From Desulfobacteraceae bacterium RAAP-1 (GTDB lineage Bacteria > Desulfobacterota > Desulfobacteria > Desulfobacterales > Desulfatirhabdiaceae), in the NCBI GenBank assembly GCA_001443525.1, contig LKPX01000001.1, positions 42,678-106,677 of the forward strand: a stretch of 64,000 nucleotides of DNA, written 5' to 3'. The translations under genes and the position numbers were made by a program. Below the pieces are notes generated by a model. The model had not been told where the DNA came from, made no database searches, and saw nothing but the letters and a program-made list of their open reading frames with translations. This document shows positions 52,459 through 63,997 of the stretch, in pieces; the stretch's first letter is position 1, and every line of letters begins with the position of its first letter.

Positions 52459-53213
52459 AAGCGTTCTTACTGGCGGCCGGCATGGGAACCCGGCTGAAAC
52501 CCTATACCGATACTGTTCCCAAATGCCTGATTCCGATTCTGGGGAAACCGCTTCTGGAAATATGGCTGGATCACCTGCGGCGTTCCGGGGTTCAGGACGT
52601 GCTGATCAACACACATCATCACGCCGAACAGGTGACATCTTTTGTTCAGCGTTATGGCTTGCGCCATGGGGATATGCGTGTTGTGATCCATCATGAGCCC
52701 ACGCTTCTGGGCAGTGCCGGAACACTGTGGCGTTGCAGGGATTTTGTTGACAGTCAGGAAGATTTTATGATTATCTACGCAGATAATCTGACCAATGTGA
52801 ATTTACAGCGGTTTGGAAAATTTCATGATATATGCCGGAGAAACGGCGCGGTGTTGACGATGGGCCTGTTTCATGCGCCGCATCCTCGCGCCTGCGGGAT
52901 TGCTGAGGTGGATTCGGATGGCAGAATTCTTGGCTTTGAAGAAAAGCCGGAAATGCCCCGCAGCGATCTGGCCAATGCGGGTATCTATATGACATCATCC
53001 GAAATTTTCCGCTATTTCCCGGAAACGCCGGCAGTGACGCCGGAATCCGTGCTGGATTTTGGCTGTCATGTGCTTCCCCGGCTGTCCGGCAGGATGTACG
53101 GGTATCTGATACCCGACTATCTGCGGGATATCGGCACGTTGGAATCCTACCATCTGGCGCTTGCTGAATGGCCTGCGATAACCGACACCCAAAAAAGGAT
53201 TGAATTACCATGA
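52455..53213 (+). CDS. hddC: Nucleotidyltransferase, GDP-heptose (HddC-like)
   Basis: A 252-residue sugar-1-phosphate nucleotidyltransferase. The N-terminal signature LAAGMGTRLKPYTDTVPKCL (~6-25) binds the nucleotide; IPILGKPLLEIWLDHL and the YADNLTNVN aspartate follow. With HddA and a GmhA-type isomerase in the same operon, it most likely transfers GMP to D-glycero-alpha-D-manno-heptose 1-phosphate. A mannose- or glucose-1-phosphate enzyme is the alternative. It overlaps both neighbours by 4 nt, so the three genes are translationally coupled. Confidence 0.85.
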   Translation: MKAFLLAAGMGTRLKPYTDTVPKCLIPILGKPLLEIWLDHLRRSGVQDVLINTHHHAEQVTSFVQRYGLRHGDMRVVIHHEPTLLGSAGTLWRCRDFVDSQEDFMIIYADNLTNVNLQRFGKFHDICRRNGAVLTMGLFHAPHPRACGIAEVDSDGRILGFEEKPEMPRSDLANAGIYMTSSEIFRYFPETPAVTPESVLDFGCHVLPRLSGRMYGYLIPDYLRDIGTLESYHLALAEWPAITDTQKRIELP

Positions 53214-53830
53214 AACTCGATGACTTTGCAGCGAACTATCTGTCGGGATTGAAAACCCTGCTTGATGGATTCGATATCGAAAATTTCCGAAGGATAGTGG
53301 AGAAAATCCTGGACGCTTATGAAGCCAACAGGCGTATTTTTGTGATGGGAAACGGCGGGAGCGGCGCCACCGCGTCGCATTTCGCTTGTGATATCAACAA
53401 GGGCTGCTGTATGGACCTGGATAAAAAATTCAAGGTGATCTGTCTCAATGACAGTCTGCCCACGCTGTTGGCGCTGGCCAATGATGTATCGTATGACGTC
53501 GTGTTTGTGGAGCAGCTCAAAAACTTTTTCGTACCCGGAGATATGGTCATTGGAATATCCGGAAGCGGCAATTCTCCCAACGTGCTTCGGGCCGTCGAAT
53601 ACGCCTGCAGCCATCAGGGCGTTACCATCGGACTGACGGGTTTTTCCGGCGGAAAGCTGGCGCCGATGGTGGACATTTCCTGGACAGCACCTGTAATGGA
53701 TATGCAGAAAGTTGAAGACATGCACATGATTGTGGTTCACATGATCATGCAAGCGGTTCACTGCCGGCTGCATCCCGCACTGAAGACAGGTTCATCACTG
53801 CTTGACTTGCCATGTGGTGATGCTTTATAA
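53210..53830 (+). CDS. gmhA: Sedoheptulose-7-phosphate isomerase (SIS domain, GmhA-like)
   Basis: A 206-residue phosphosugar isomerase. The SIS fold shows FVMGNGGSGATASHF (~44-58) and GISGSGNSPNVL (~114-125), as in GmhA. It would convert sedoheptulose 7-phosphate to D-glycero-D-manno-heptose 7-phosphate, first step of the heptose pathway completed by the HddA and HddC genes upstream. A GmhB-type phosphatase is not in the window. It overlaps the HddC gene by 4 nt. Confidence 0.88.
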   Translation: MKLDDFAANYLSGLKTLLDGFDIENFRRIVEKILDAYEANRRIFVMGNGGSGATASHFACDINKGCCMDLDKKFKVICLNDSLPTLLALANDVSYDVVFVEQLKNFFVPGDMVIGISGSGNSPNVLRAVEYACSHQGVTIGLTGFSGGKLAPMVDISWTAPVMDMQKVEDMHMIVVHMIMQAVHCRLHPALKTGSSLLDLPCGDAL

Positions 53831-53876
53831 ACCGATAAGATACTCTTTTGACGGATTACGCATTCAAGGAGAACGT

Positions 53877-54152
53877 ATGAACAAGCTGGAATTAATATCC
53901 GCTCTTAAAAACAATACCGATATTTCAAAAGCGGAAGCCGCTGCTGTTGTTGAGATGTTTTTTGAAAATATGGCCGATGCGCTTACAAAGGGTGACCGTG
54001 TGGAAATTCGAGGATTATGCAGTTTTTATGTGAAAGAATATAAAAGCTATATTGGAAGAAATCCCAAAACGGGTGAAAAAGTGGTGATTAAGCCTAAAAA
54101 ACTTCCTTTTTTTAAATCCGGAAAAGAGCTTAAAGAACGGGTGAATTACTAG
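53877..54152 (+). CDS. HU/IHF-type DNA-binding protein
   Basis: A 91-residue histone-like protein. Start at 53877 follows AAGGAGAAC; upstream in-frame codons lack a ribosome site. The DNA-contact arm carries SYIGRNPKTGEKVVIKPKKLPFFKSG, with the proline at its tip. Both IHF-alpha/beta and HU are possible; GRNPKTGE is shared and the KPKKLPFFKSGKEL end resembles IHF-like homologues of Desulfobacterota. It acts in nucleoid shaping and could assist sigma-54 promoters by bending DNA, but there is nothing specific to show that. The stop is 1 nt before the holB start. Confidence 0.93.
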   Translation: MNKLELISALKNNTDISKAEAAAVVEMFFENMADALTKGDRVEIRGLCSFYVKEYKSYIGRNPKTGEKVVIKPKKLPFFKSGKELKERVNY

Positions 54153-54153
54153 A

Positions 54154-55185
54154 TTGCTGCCGGCGTTTGAAGCAATACTGGGTCAGGATGCAGCTATCCG
54201 GAAGTTGCGCAGTATCCTGAAAAATAAGCGTATTCCTCATGCGCTGCTGTTTACGGGGATGGATGGTGTCGGTAAGCGGACCGCGGCTGTAACAATGGCT
54301 ATGGCCTGTAATTGCCTTTCATATGCCCAGAAAGTGCAGGGGGAAGGAAACACAGCAGATGGAACTCCGGCATCTGTGGGGTGTCCATGTGGAACGTGTC
54401 GTTTCTGTGTTAAAATAGCGGAAGGTGTGCATCCGGATGTCACGATCGTAGAACCTGAAAATGGAACCATCAAAATATCGCAGATTCGCAGTCTCTGCGA
54501 TGTTCTGATGCTGAGGCCATTTGAATGCCGGATGCGTGTGGCCATCATCAGTGACGCCCATTTGATGAATCCATCGGCAGGCAATGCGTTACTGAAAACA
54601 CTTGAAGAGCCTCCGGCGCACACGCTGCTGATTCTGACAGCGCAACAGACGGCAGACCTTCTGCCGACAATTGTTTCCAGATGTCAGCACATACGTTTTA
54701 ACCCCATTTCCCGCGCCATCCTGTCTGATATTCTGATATGTCAGCGAGGTCTTGGAGCCGAAGAAGCATCAATCATTTCAAGGCTGGCCGGCGGCAGCGT
54801 TTCAAAAGCAATCGGTCTGAAAGAATCCTGGATGCATCAAAGATGCTGGCTGATGGATGAGCTGAGTCGGCTGCATGACAGTTCTTTACACATCGTGCTG
54901 GCGCTGTCTGAAAAGCTGTCCAAAAACCGGGATGCGCTTCCGGATGTTTTTGAAATCATGTTGTCGTGGTTCAGGGATATTCTGGTTTTTTCTCATGATC
55001 CGGACAGAGTGATCAATCAGGATGCGTTGGACGGCATCCGGGAGGCTTCCGGGCGCTATGACAGCGATCAGGTATATCGCAGCATCCGGGCTGTTCAGAT
55101 GATACAGAATCATATCCAGGCAAAAGCCAATGTTCAGTTATCCCTGGATCACCTGTTGCTGAGTCTGAAGGCATTTCAACAGTGA
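54154..55185 (+). CDS. holB: DNA polymerase III delta-prime subunit
   Basis: Part of the clamp-loader complex. It has 343 residues from a TTG start at 54154, read straight after the HU stop codon. The AAA+ domain has HALLFTGMDGVGKRTAA (Walker A; the final residue is R-T rather than K-S/T, so GVGKRT), a zinc module with CPCGTCRFC (~85-95, three to four cysteines), LEEPPAHTLLIL and the sensor-1 SRCQHIRF. Delta-prime subunits generally do not hydrolyse ATP. The tight HU-holB-ricT-metG order resembles the tmk-holB-ricT context seen in other bacteria. Confidence 0.9.
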   Translation: MLPAFEAILGQDAAIRKLRSILKNKRIPHALLFTGMDGVGKRTAAVTMAMACNCLSYAQKVQGEGNTADGTPASVGCPCGTCRFCVKIAEGVHPDVTIVEPENGTIKISQIRSLCDVLMLRPFECRMRVAIISDAHLMNPSAGNALLKTLEEPPAHTLLILTAQQTADLLPTIVSRCQHIRFNPISRAILSDILICQRGLGAEEASIISRLAGGSVSKAIGLKESWMHQRCWLMDELSRLHDSSLHIVLALSEKLSKNRDALPDVFEIMLSWFRDILVFSHDPDRVINQDALDGIREASGRYDSDQVYRSIRAVQMIQNHIQAKANVQLSLDHLLLSLKAFQQ

Positions 55186-55218
55186 ACCAGTTATAACCGA
55201 TTCGGGTCATTTCACATT

Positions 55219-56040
55219 ATGGCAAAAAAAGTGGGCATCCGGTTCAAACCGGCCGGAAAAGTATATGATTTCGACCCAGGTGCATTTGTATTGCGACATG
55301 GCGATTCCGTTATTGTCGAAACCAAACAGGGGCTGGGGTTGGGGGTTGTGGCGGTTGCACCGGTTGTCTGTGATGATATCGCAGATGGCCAGATTCTGAA
55401 AAAAGTATTCCGGATGGCCACTGAAGAAGATTTTGTTCAAGTCCGGAATAACAGTCTGTCCGAGCAGAAAGCCTTTGCTTTTTGTCAAGGCTGTATCAAG
55501 AAACTGAATCTGAATATGAACCTTTTTAGTGTGGAAACGACCTTCGATGCCAGTAAAATGACATTTTTTTTCACTTCCGAGACGCGGGTTGATTTTCGTC
55601 AGCTCGTCAAGATGCTGGTCAGGGAGTTTGGTGTACGGATCGAGATGCGACAGGTCGGTATCCGGAACCAGGCCAAGCTCTGCGGCGGCGTCGGCAGGTG
55701 CGGCCGTGAAATCTGCTGCTCGACATTTTTGGATAAATTCGGGCCTGTCTCCATACGCATGGCCAAAGAGCAGTGCCTTTCATTGAACCCCACTAAAATT
55801 TCCGGCCAGTGCGGACGATTGATGTGCTGCCTGACCTTTGAATACGAAACCTATCGCTCTTTGCGCGCAGAGTTGCCCAAAATCGGTAAAACCGTGATGA
55901 CGTCTAAGGGTGAAGCCAGGGTCATCCGGCATAACCCCATTCTATCTCGTATCGCCGTTCGGCTGGACGATGGAAACGAGATCGAAATCAGTCCTGACGA
56001 AATCGTCACGGAAAGTCCAAAGGAATCTTCTGATGCCTGA
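55219..56040 (+). CDS. ricT: RicT/PSP1-domain protein
   Basis: A 273-residue protein with the PSP1 domain. The cysteine set CGGVGRCGREICCSTFL (~155-171) and GQCGRLMCCLTFE (~196-208) is that of YaaT/RicT, which in Bacillus forms a complex with RicA and RicF that binds Fe-S clusters and controls RNA maturation. Whether partners exist here is not visible. It lies between holB and metG in a compact operon: it begins 33 nt after holB and overlaps metG by 8 nt. Confidence 0.93.
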   Translation: MAKKVGIRFKPAGKVYDFDPGAFVLRHGDSVIVETKQGLGLGVVAVAPVVCDDIADGQILKKVFRMATEEDFVQVRNNSLSEQKAFAFCQGCIKKLNLNMNLFSVETTFDASKMTFFFTSETRVDFRQLVKMLVREFGVRIEMRQVGIRNQAKLCGGVGRCGREICCSTFLDKFGPVSIRMAKEQCLSLNPTKISGQCGRLMCCLTFEYETYRSLRAELPKIGKTVMTSKGEARVIRHNPILSRIAVRLDDGNEIEISPDEIVTESPKESSDA

Positions 56041-57955
56041 TCCATTTTATATCACGACACCTATTTATTATGTCAATGCCAGACCCCATCTGGGGCATGC
56101 CTATACCACCATTGTCGCCGATGTCGCCGCTCGATTCAACAGGATGCAGGAACGTGAGGTTTTTTTTCTGACCGGCACCGATGAACACGGCGATAAGATC
56201 ATCCGCGCTGCTCAGAAAGAAAATGTGACCCCACGGGCTTATGTGGATCGGATCAGTGGGTTGTTCCGCGATTTGTGGCCTCAGCTTAACATCGATTATT
56301 CCGCATTTATCCGTACCACAGATCCCAAACATATCGCGGTCGTCCAGCAGGTGCTCCAAAAAATATATGACGCCGGAGATATTTATTTTAGTGAATACGA
56401 AGGGCTGTATTGTTTCGGATGTGAGCGGTTTTATACCGAGCGGGAGCTGGTGGACGGAAAATGTCCGGATCATGAAACCCCGCCTGAAACTATTAAGGAA
56501 ACCAATTATTTCTTTCGAATGAGCCGGTATCAAAGCTGGTTAATCGAGCATATCGAGTCTCATCCGGATTTTATCCGTCCGGAAAGATACCGCAACGAGG
56601 TATTATCTTTTCTGAGTGAGCCTCTGGAAGATTTATGTATATCAAGGCCCAAGAGCAGACTTCAGTGGGGAATATCACTGCCGTTTGACGATAACTATGT
56701 GACATATGTCTGGTTCGACGCTTTGCTGAACTATGTCTCCGCCCTGGGATATCCGGATGGCTCCCTGTTTCAGAAATTCTGGCCGCATGTGCAGCACATT
56801 GTGGCTAAAGACATCCTGAAGCCACACGGAATTTACTGGCCCATCATTCAAAAGGCGGCCGGAATTCCGGTGTCTCAGCACCTGAACGTTCACGGATACT
56901 GGAATGTCGATCAGAGCAAAATGTCTAAGAGCCTGGGAAATGTGGTGGAACCTCTGGAACTCAAGAATGTTTACGGGCTGGATGCATTCAGATATTTTCT
57001 GATGCGGGAAATGGTATTCGGGCTCGATTCCGGTTTCAGCGAGTCCGCGCTTGTGGGGCGTATCAATGCGGATCTGGCCAATGATCTGGGGAACCTTTTT
57101 TCACGGGTCATTGCAATGGCGCATAAATATTTCAAAGGGGTCATTCCCCATCCGGATCCCAACGCCGATCCGGAGCTGACTCGAGGAATCCGTTCTGATG
57201 CGGCGGCGGCGGTGCGTGATTTTGAGACCGCCATGACATCTTTCACATTTCATAAAGGCGTTATGGCGGTATGGGAACTGATCAGCCGGATGAATAAATA
57301 TATTGATGTGACCGCTCCGTGGGTGCTGGCCAAGTCCAAGACATCCGCCCATCAGCTTCAAACGGTCATTTATAATCTGCTGGAAGGGCTGCGCATCATA
57401 TCGGGGCTGATATTTCCCATTATGCCGGAAACATCAGCCTGCATGCAGCGTCATCTGGGAGAAGATACTCAAAAGCCTTACTACCAGATTTTCCAGTTAA
57501 AACAGTGGGGCAGACTGGCTTCCGGATCAACCATTCCGAAGTCAACGACGCTCTTTCCCAGAATAGAACTTAAACCCAGGGCGGATGAAACGGGAACATC
57601 TGTGGATATTACACCGGAGGTGCCGGTTTTCAAGCCGGAAATCAGTATTGAGGAATTCCGGAAAGTGGATTTGCGGGTTGCCCGGATACTCAAGGCCGAA
57701 GCTCTTCCCAAAGCCAGAAAATTACTGAAACTCGAAGTGGATATGGGGGAAATCCGTACGGTTGTTGCAGGAATTGCCGGATCTTATACGCCGGAAAGTC
57801 TTGTAGGAAAGCAGGTTATTGTGGTGGCCAACCTGCAGCCGGCGAAATTGATGGGTATTTTGTCTCAGGGCATGCTGCTGGCTGCGGTCGAAGATCATCA
57901 TTGTACGGTCGGAACAGTGGACGCAGAAGTCCGGCCCGGGACAGCTCTGTCGTGA
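56033..57955 (+). CDS. metG: Methionyl-tRNA synthetase with C-terminal tRNA-binding domain
   Basis: Charges initiator and elongator tRNA-Met. From the ATG at 56033 it has 640 residues; the frame open to 55910 is inside ricT. Class I signatures: ARPHLGHAYTT (HIGH-type, ~16-26) and SKMSKSLGN (~302-310). One zinc knuckle with CFGC and KCPDH is present at ~127-145. Residues ~535-640 form the Arc1p-type tRNA-binding OB domain (FRKVDLRVARILKAE), usual in dimeric bacterial MetRS. Start overlaps the ricT stop by 8 nt. Confidence 0.97.
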   Translation: MPDPFYITTPIYYVNARPHLGHAYTTIVADVAARFNRMQEREVFFLTGTDEHGDKIIRAAQKENVTPRAYVDRISGLFRDLWPQLNIDYSAFIRTTDPKHIAVVQQVLQKIYDAGDIYFSEYEGLYCFGCERFYTERELVDGKCPDHETPPETIKETNYFFRMSRYQSWLIEHIESHPDFIRPERYRNEVLSFLSEPLEDLCISRPKSRLQWGISLPFDDNYVTYVWFDALLNYVSALGYPDGSLFQKFWPHVQHIVAKDILKPHGIYWPIIQKAAGIPVSQHLNVHGYWNVDQSKMSKSLGNVVEPLELKNVYGLDAFRYFLMREMVFGLDSGFSESALVGRINADLANDLGNLFSRVIAMAHKYFKGVIPHPDPNADPELTRGIRSDAAAAVRDFETAMTSFTFHKGVMAVWELISRMNKYIDVTAPWVLAKSKTSAHQLQTVIYNLLEGLRIISGLIFPIMPETSACMQRHLGEDTQKPYYQIFQLKQWGRLASGSTIPKSTTLFPRIELKPRADETGTSVDITPEVPVFKPEISIEEFRKVDLRVARILKAEALPKARKLLKLEVDMGEIRTVVAGIAGSYTPESLVGKQVIVVANLQPAKLMGILSQGMLLAAVEDHHCTVGTVDAEVRPGTALS

Positions 57956-58027
57956 TTCGGGTGATCGAACCGTTCAGAAAACAGGTTCATCCACCCCGTA
58001 TATTCACTATGTAAATCAGAACTCGCT

Positions 58028-59440
58028 ATGGATAATCGTTTTTCAATGGGAAGTTCCAGCGTTCGGCTGGAGTGGAAAGACTACCAGGTGCGGCTGCGTC
58101 GGATTGCTACTTCAAGACGCAGAGCCCGCCGGATGCGCCGTTATCTGGGGGTGTTCCTTTTATTGATAGGCGCCGGATTCTGGGTTGTCAGTGGATCAAG
58201 CTGCATGTCCAGTGTGTTGAGCAGGTTTCACACCTCTGAAAAAATTCCGAAGGCGGAATCGTCGCCGGTTCCGCCAGAGATGCCCGTAAAGCCGGTGCGT
58301 CTGATGGATAAAGCGGAGGTACGGGGGCTTTTGGGGGGCGCGACGACGGCTGATCTCAGTCAGAAGCGCTTTGATATTTCCAGCAACGGACGGAATTATC
58401 ATGTGACCACTACCTTGGATTCATCGCTTCAGAATTTTATGATGAAAAGCCTGAATCCTGCAACGGTTCGTTATATCGGCATTGTCGCAATGGAGCCTTC
58501 CACTGGCAAAGTGTTGGCTATGGCAGGGTACGACAGGCTCAATCCATCCGCAAATCCCTGCCTGAATAATATCTATCCTGCCGCCAGCACCTTCAAGATC
58601 ATTACGGCTTCTGCGGCGGTGGACCGATGCAATTTTTATCCGGAAACCACCGTTTCCTTTACGGGCGGCAAGCACACACTTTATAAATCCCAGCTAATCA
58701 ATAAAACGTCTCGATATTCACAGAAGATCACCCTGATGGATTCATTCGCCCAGTCTGTAAACCCTGTATTTGCAAAAATCGGCATGTACAATCTGGGCGG
58801 CCCTTTGCTAGAGCAGTATGCAGACTCTTTTGGGTTTAACAAATCCATTGATTTTGAAGTCGCTATCCAGCCGAGCGTTCTTTCGGTCGATAATGAGCCG
58901 TTTCATCTGGCGGAAGTCTCATGTGGATATAACCATGTGACGGCTATCACGCCGCTGCACGGCGCCATGATTGTCAGTGGCATATTGAACAGAGGCGCCA
59001 TGACCGAGCCCTCCATCGTAGATCACATTACGGATGACAAGGGCGATATTTTATACCGGAGCCAGTCGGAGCCTTTAAAACAGGTGGTTTCCCCCAGAAC
59101 ATCCGAAATCATTGCTCACATGATGGAAGCCACGATCAGCTCCGGAACCGGCAGACGGGCGTTCAGGGGATATCGTAAAGATCATATCCTTTCCAGGCTG
59201 GAAATAGGGGGGAAAACAGGTACGATTGACAATCAAACCCATGAACAGCATTATGACTGGTTTATCGGGTTTGCCGCCAACCGAAGTATCGGGAAGAAAA
59301 TAGTGGTTTCCGTGGTGGTGGTGCATGAAAAATTTCTGGGGACCCGTTCCGGCCAATATGGACGTATGGCGATGAAACAGTATTTTACCGAATATTTTGC
59401 AGACAGAAAATCGCATACAGCCAATAAAAATCACGGTTGA
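58028..59440 (+). CDS. Penicillin-binding protein transpeptidase domain protein
   Basis: A 470-residue membrane-anchored transpeptidase. An N-terminal Arg-rich cytoplasmic tail is followed by one TM segment (~40-57, LGVFLLLIGAGFWVVSGS), then a short linker and a transpeptidase domain with SxxK at S187-K190 (AASTFK), SVN (~250), and GGKTGT (~400). There is no glycosyltransferase or PBP dimerisation domain, so it is smaller than class B enzymes. It cross-links peptidoglycan in the periplasm; a role with Ddl and LptD in envelope growth is natural, but its special task is unknown. It starts 72 nt after metG. Confidence 0.88.
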   Translation: MDNRFSMGSSSVRLEWKDYQVRLRRIATSRRRARRMRRYLGVFLLLIGAGFWVVSGSSCMSSVLSRFHTSEKIPKAESSPVPPEMPVKPVRLMDKAEVRGLLGGATTADLSQKRFDISSNGRNYHVTTTLDSSLQNFMMKSLNPATVRYIGIVAMEPSTGKVLAMAGYDRLNPSANPCLNNIYPAASTFKIITASAAVDRCNFYPETTVSFTGGKHTLYKSQLINKTSRYSQKITLMDSFAQSVNPVFAKIGMYNLGGPLLEQYADSFGFNKSIDFEVAIQPSVLSVDNEPFHLAEVSCGYNHVTAITPLHGAMIVSGILNRGAMTEPSIVDHITDDKGDILYRSQSEPLKQVVSPRTSEIIAHMMEATISSGTGRRAFRGYRKDHILSRLEIGGKTGTIDNQTHEQHYDWFIGFAANRSIGKKIVVSVVVVHEKFLGTRSGQYGRMAMKQYFTEYFADRKSHTANKNHG

Positions 59441-59471
59441 TGCGGTGGAGACAATAAACAGGAGGCATATC

Positions 59472-61744
<2,273 letters not shown>

Positions 61745-61801
61745 ATAGCCATTCACAAGGTTGATCTACATTCGTCAATGACTGCTGGCTGCGGCCGGTG
61801 G

Positions 61802-63121
61802 TCATGACTTCTGATCCGGGCTTTTCCAGATGTTTTTATGGATATAGACAGGAAGTATTTCTTTCCGGAGTTTTGGCAGTTTTGATGCAAATCCTGCCGC
61901 GCCGGCCAGACAAGCCATGCCGCCGATAAACAATGTCCATGGGGTGCCGATGTGGGTGGCCACCGATCCGGCCATTAAACTGCCGATGGGGGTCATCCCC
62001 ATAAATGCTATTGTGTAAAAACTCATGATTCTTCCCCGTTTGTCATCTTCCACAATGGTTTGCAGCAAGGTATTGCTGGAGGCCATCTGCACTATTTGAC
62101 CAAAACCGATCAGCGCCATCAATCCCAGAGCAAACACGAAGTTTCGGCAAAAACAGAGTCCGATCAGTCCGATTCCAAAAACGGCGGCGGCGATGGGAAT
62201 CATTTTTCCCAGCCCCACGACCGTTTTTCTGGAAGCCAGATACACGGCGCCAAACAAAGCGCCCAAACCCGCGCTTCCCATCAGAAATCCGAATGTATTG
62301 GAGTTTCCGCGCAGAATGTCTTTGGCAAAAGCAGGCATCAGAACGCTGTAAGGCATTCCCATAAGCCCGATCAGCGCCAGCATCAGCAATATTACCCGGA
62401 TGGGTTCAAATCCTGAGGCGTAGTTAAATCCCTCTTTGATTTCCTGCCACAGTCTGTGATGAGCAGATGCGTTGCATCTTTCGGAATGCGGAATTTTCAT
62501 GAGAAGCAGGGACGCAATGACGGCCAGATAACTGACGGCGTTCAGCAGAAAGCACATGCCTTCACCGACGGCGGCAATGAGCAGACCGGCTATCGACGGC
62601 CCCAACAGCCGCGCGCCGTTAAACATGGTAGAGTTCAGGGCGATGGCGTTTCCCAGATCTTTTTTGTCCTCAATCATTTCAATCATGAAAGACTGGCGGA
62701 TGGGGATGTCAAAGGCGGTGATGACGCCCAGAAACATGCTCAGTGCAATGATCTCCCATATGGTGATCGTATGGGTCAAGACCAGGATAGATAAGATAAA
62801 TGCCTGCACCATCGCCAGGGTTTGTGTCATGATAATGAGCATGTGCCGGTTCCAGCGGTCTGCCAGGACACCGGCTATAGGCGCCAGAAAAAAAGCGGGA
62901 ATCTGACTGGAAAATCCGGTGACACCCAGCAGAAACGCCGAATGAGTCAGGCGATAAACCAGCCAGCTTAGCGCAACTCCCTGCATCCAGGATCCGATCA
63001 GGGAAATGCTCTGTCCGCTGAAAAACAATCGGAAGTTGCGATGGCGCAATGACCGGATAATCGCGCTGAAAGATGAACCGGTGCTGTGTTGCGCCGCGGA
63101 TATGGAGAGATTATTTACCAC
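61802..63121 (-). CDS. MFS transporter (EntS/MFS_3 family)
   Basis: A 439-residue inner-membrane protein with ~12 predicted helices and the family start RHRNFRLFFSGQSISLIGSWMQ, the MFS motif-A-like GVLADRWNRHML (~83-94) and DDKRGRIMSF at the second half. This subgroup includes enterobactin and drug exporters; the substrate cannot be predicted. The start is a GTG at 63121, and its first 11 bases overlap the upstream DUF1003 gene, so the two are co-transcribed on the minus strand. Confidence 0.87.
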   Translation of the reverse strand: MVNNLSISAAQHSTGSSFSAIIRSLRHRNFRLFFSGQSISLIGSWMQGVALSWLVYRLTHSAFLLGVTGFSSQIPAFFLAPIAGVLADRWNRHMLIIMTQTLAMVQAFILSILVLTHTITIWEIIALSMFLGVITAFDIPIRQSFMIEMIEDKKDLGNAIALNSTMFNGARLLGPSIAGLLIAAVGEGMCFLLNAVSYLAVIASLLLMKIPHSERCNASAHHRLWQEIKEGFNYASGFEPIRVILLMLALIGLMGMPYSVLMPAFAKDILRGNSNTFGFLMGSAGLGALFGAVYLASRKTVVGLGKMIPIAAAVFGIGLIGLCFCRNFVFALGLMALIGFGQIVQMASSNTLLQTIVEDDKRGRIMSFYTIAFMGMTPIGSLMAGSVATHIGTPWTLFIGGMACLAGAAGFASKLPKLRKEILPVYIHKNIWKSPDQKS

Positions 63122-63830
63122 TTCGAATCTCCCGGATCAGATCCATTTGAATCTGCTGGATTTCCACCAGACGTTCCCATTGATGGCACATGAGATGGTC
63201 AATTTTCTGATTCAGGTGACGAATTTCCAGCTCCGCCTTGAGGTTGACCTGATAATCCCGCATGGCGTGAAGGCGGTCGCGGGCTTCCTGGCGGTTCTGG
63301 CTCATCATGATGATGGGCGCCTGAATTGCCGCCAGGCAGGACAGCACCAGATTCAGGAGAATGAAAGGGTAGGGGTCGAATGGACGTGCCAGCAGCACGA
63401 TACTGTTAATTGCGATCCAGATAAAAAGTGTAATGCCGAAAGTGATGATGAATCTCCAGCTTCCGCCGATAGCGGCAATACGATCCGCGATCATCTGACC
63501 CAATGTGAGATCGGATTGAATTTCGTCATCCGGATTCCTCGACAGAATGTCCTGATGTCGGATGCTATCCAGAACCTCTTTTTCAAGAGATGTCAACTCG
63601 CCTTTTTCGGATTCCAGAAGAGATTGAACGAACATATTCCGGTATTTCTGGAGGTCGTCCGAGCAGATCCATCCGTTTTCGGACCATTTCCCGGTTTCCT
63701 TACGGATCAGTTCCGCCACCGCATGACGCACCAGTATGCCTGGATGCAGTGAGTCGGCGCAGGTGTTGCCGCAAACCTGACAAGTTCGCTGGTTTTGAAT
63801 ATCCGTTGCTGTTTGATTCATATTTCCCAT
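63111..63830 (-). CDS. DUF1003 membrane protein with N-terminal zinc-type cysteine pair
   Basis: A 239-residue protein. An N-terminal CQVCGNTC motif (~17-24) may bind metal; residues ~100-200 are DUF1003: two helices (FIITFGITLFIWIAINSIVLL, FILLNLVLSCLAAIQAPIIMMS) joined by DPYPF, followed by RQEARDRLHAMRDYQVN. Function of DUF1003 is not established. It is upstream of, and overlaps, the MFS gene. The family B repeat begins 16 bp upstream of its ATG, where its promoter should lie. Confidence 0.82.
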   Translation of the reverse strand: MGNMNQTATDIQNQRTCQVCGNTCADSLHPGILVRHAVAELIRKETGKWSENGWICSDDLQKYRNMFVQSLLESEKGELTSLEKEVLDSIRHQDILSRNPDDEIQSDLTLGQMIADRIAAIGGSWRFIITFGITLFIWIAINSIVLLARPFDPYPFILLNLVLSCLAAIQAPIIMMSQNRQEARDRLHAMRDYQVNLKAELEIRHLNQKIDHLMCHQWERLVEIQQIQMDLIREIRSGK

Positions 63831-63845
63831 TTTTATAGTCGTGTT

Positions 63846-63997
63846 AATTCCATTTTGCTTTCAAAATGATATTCCAGCAAGCATTCGGACTGAGACCGTG
63901 AAAGCAAGCGAGCAGCGATGAGACTGTACATTCAGTACGTCGAATCGCGGCACAGCGAAGCTGACAAAGGTATCAGTTTGAATGCGAACTGGAATAA
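63846..63997 (+). repeat. 154-bp interspersed repeat, family B, copy 2
   Basis: Almost identical to 17991-18144: one C-to-T change and a one-base deletion are visible in the middle. It runs to the window edge and lies directly upstream of the DUF1003 gene. Confidence 0.75.
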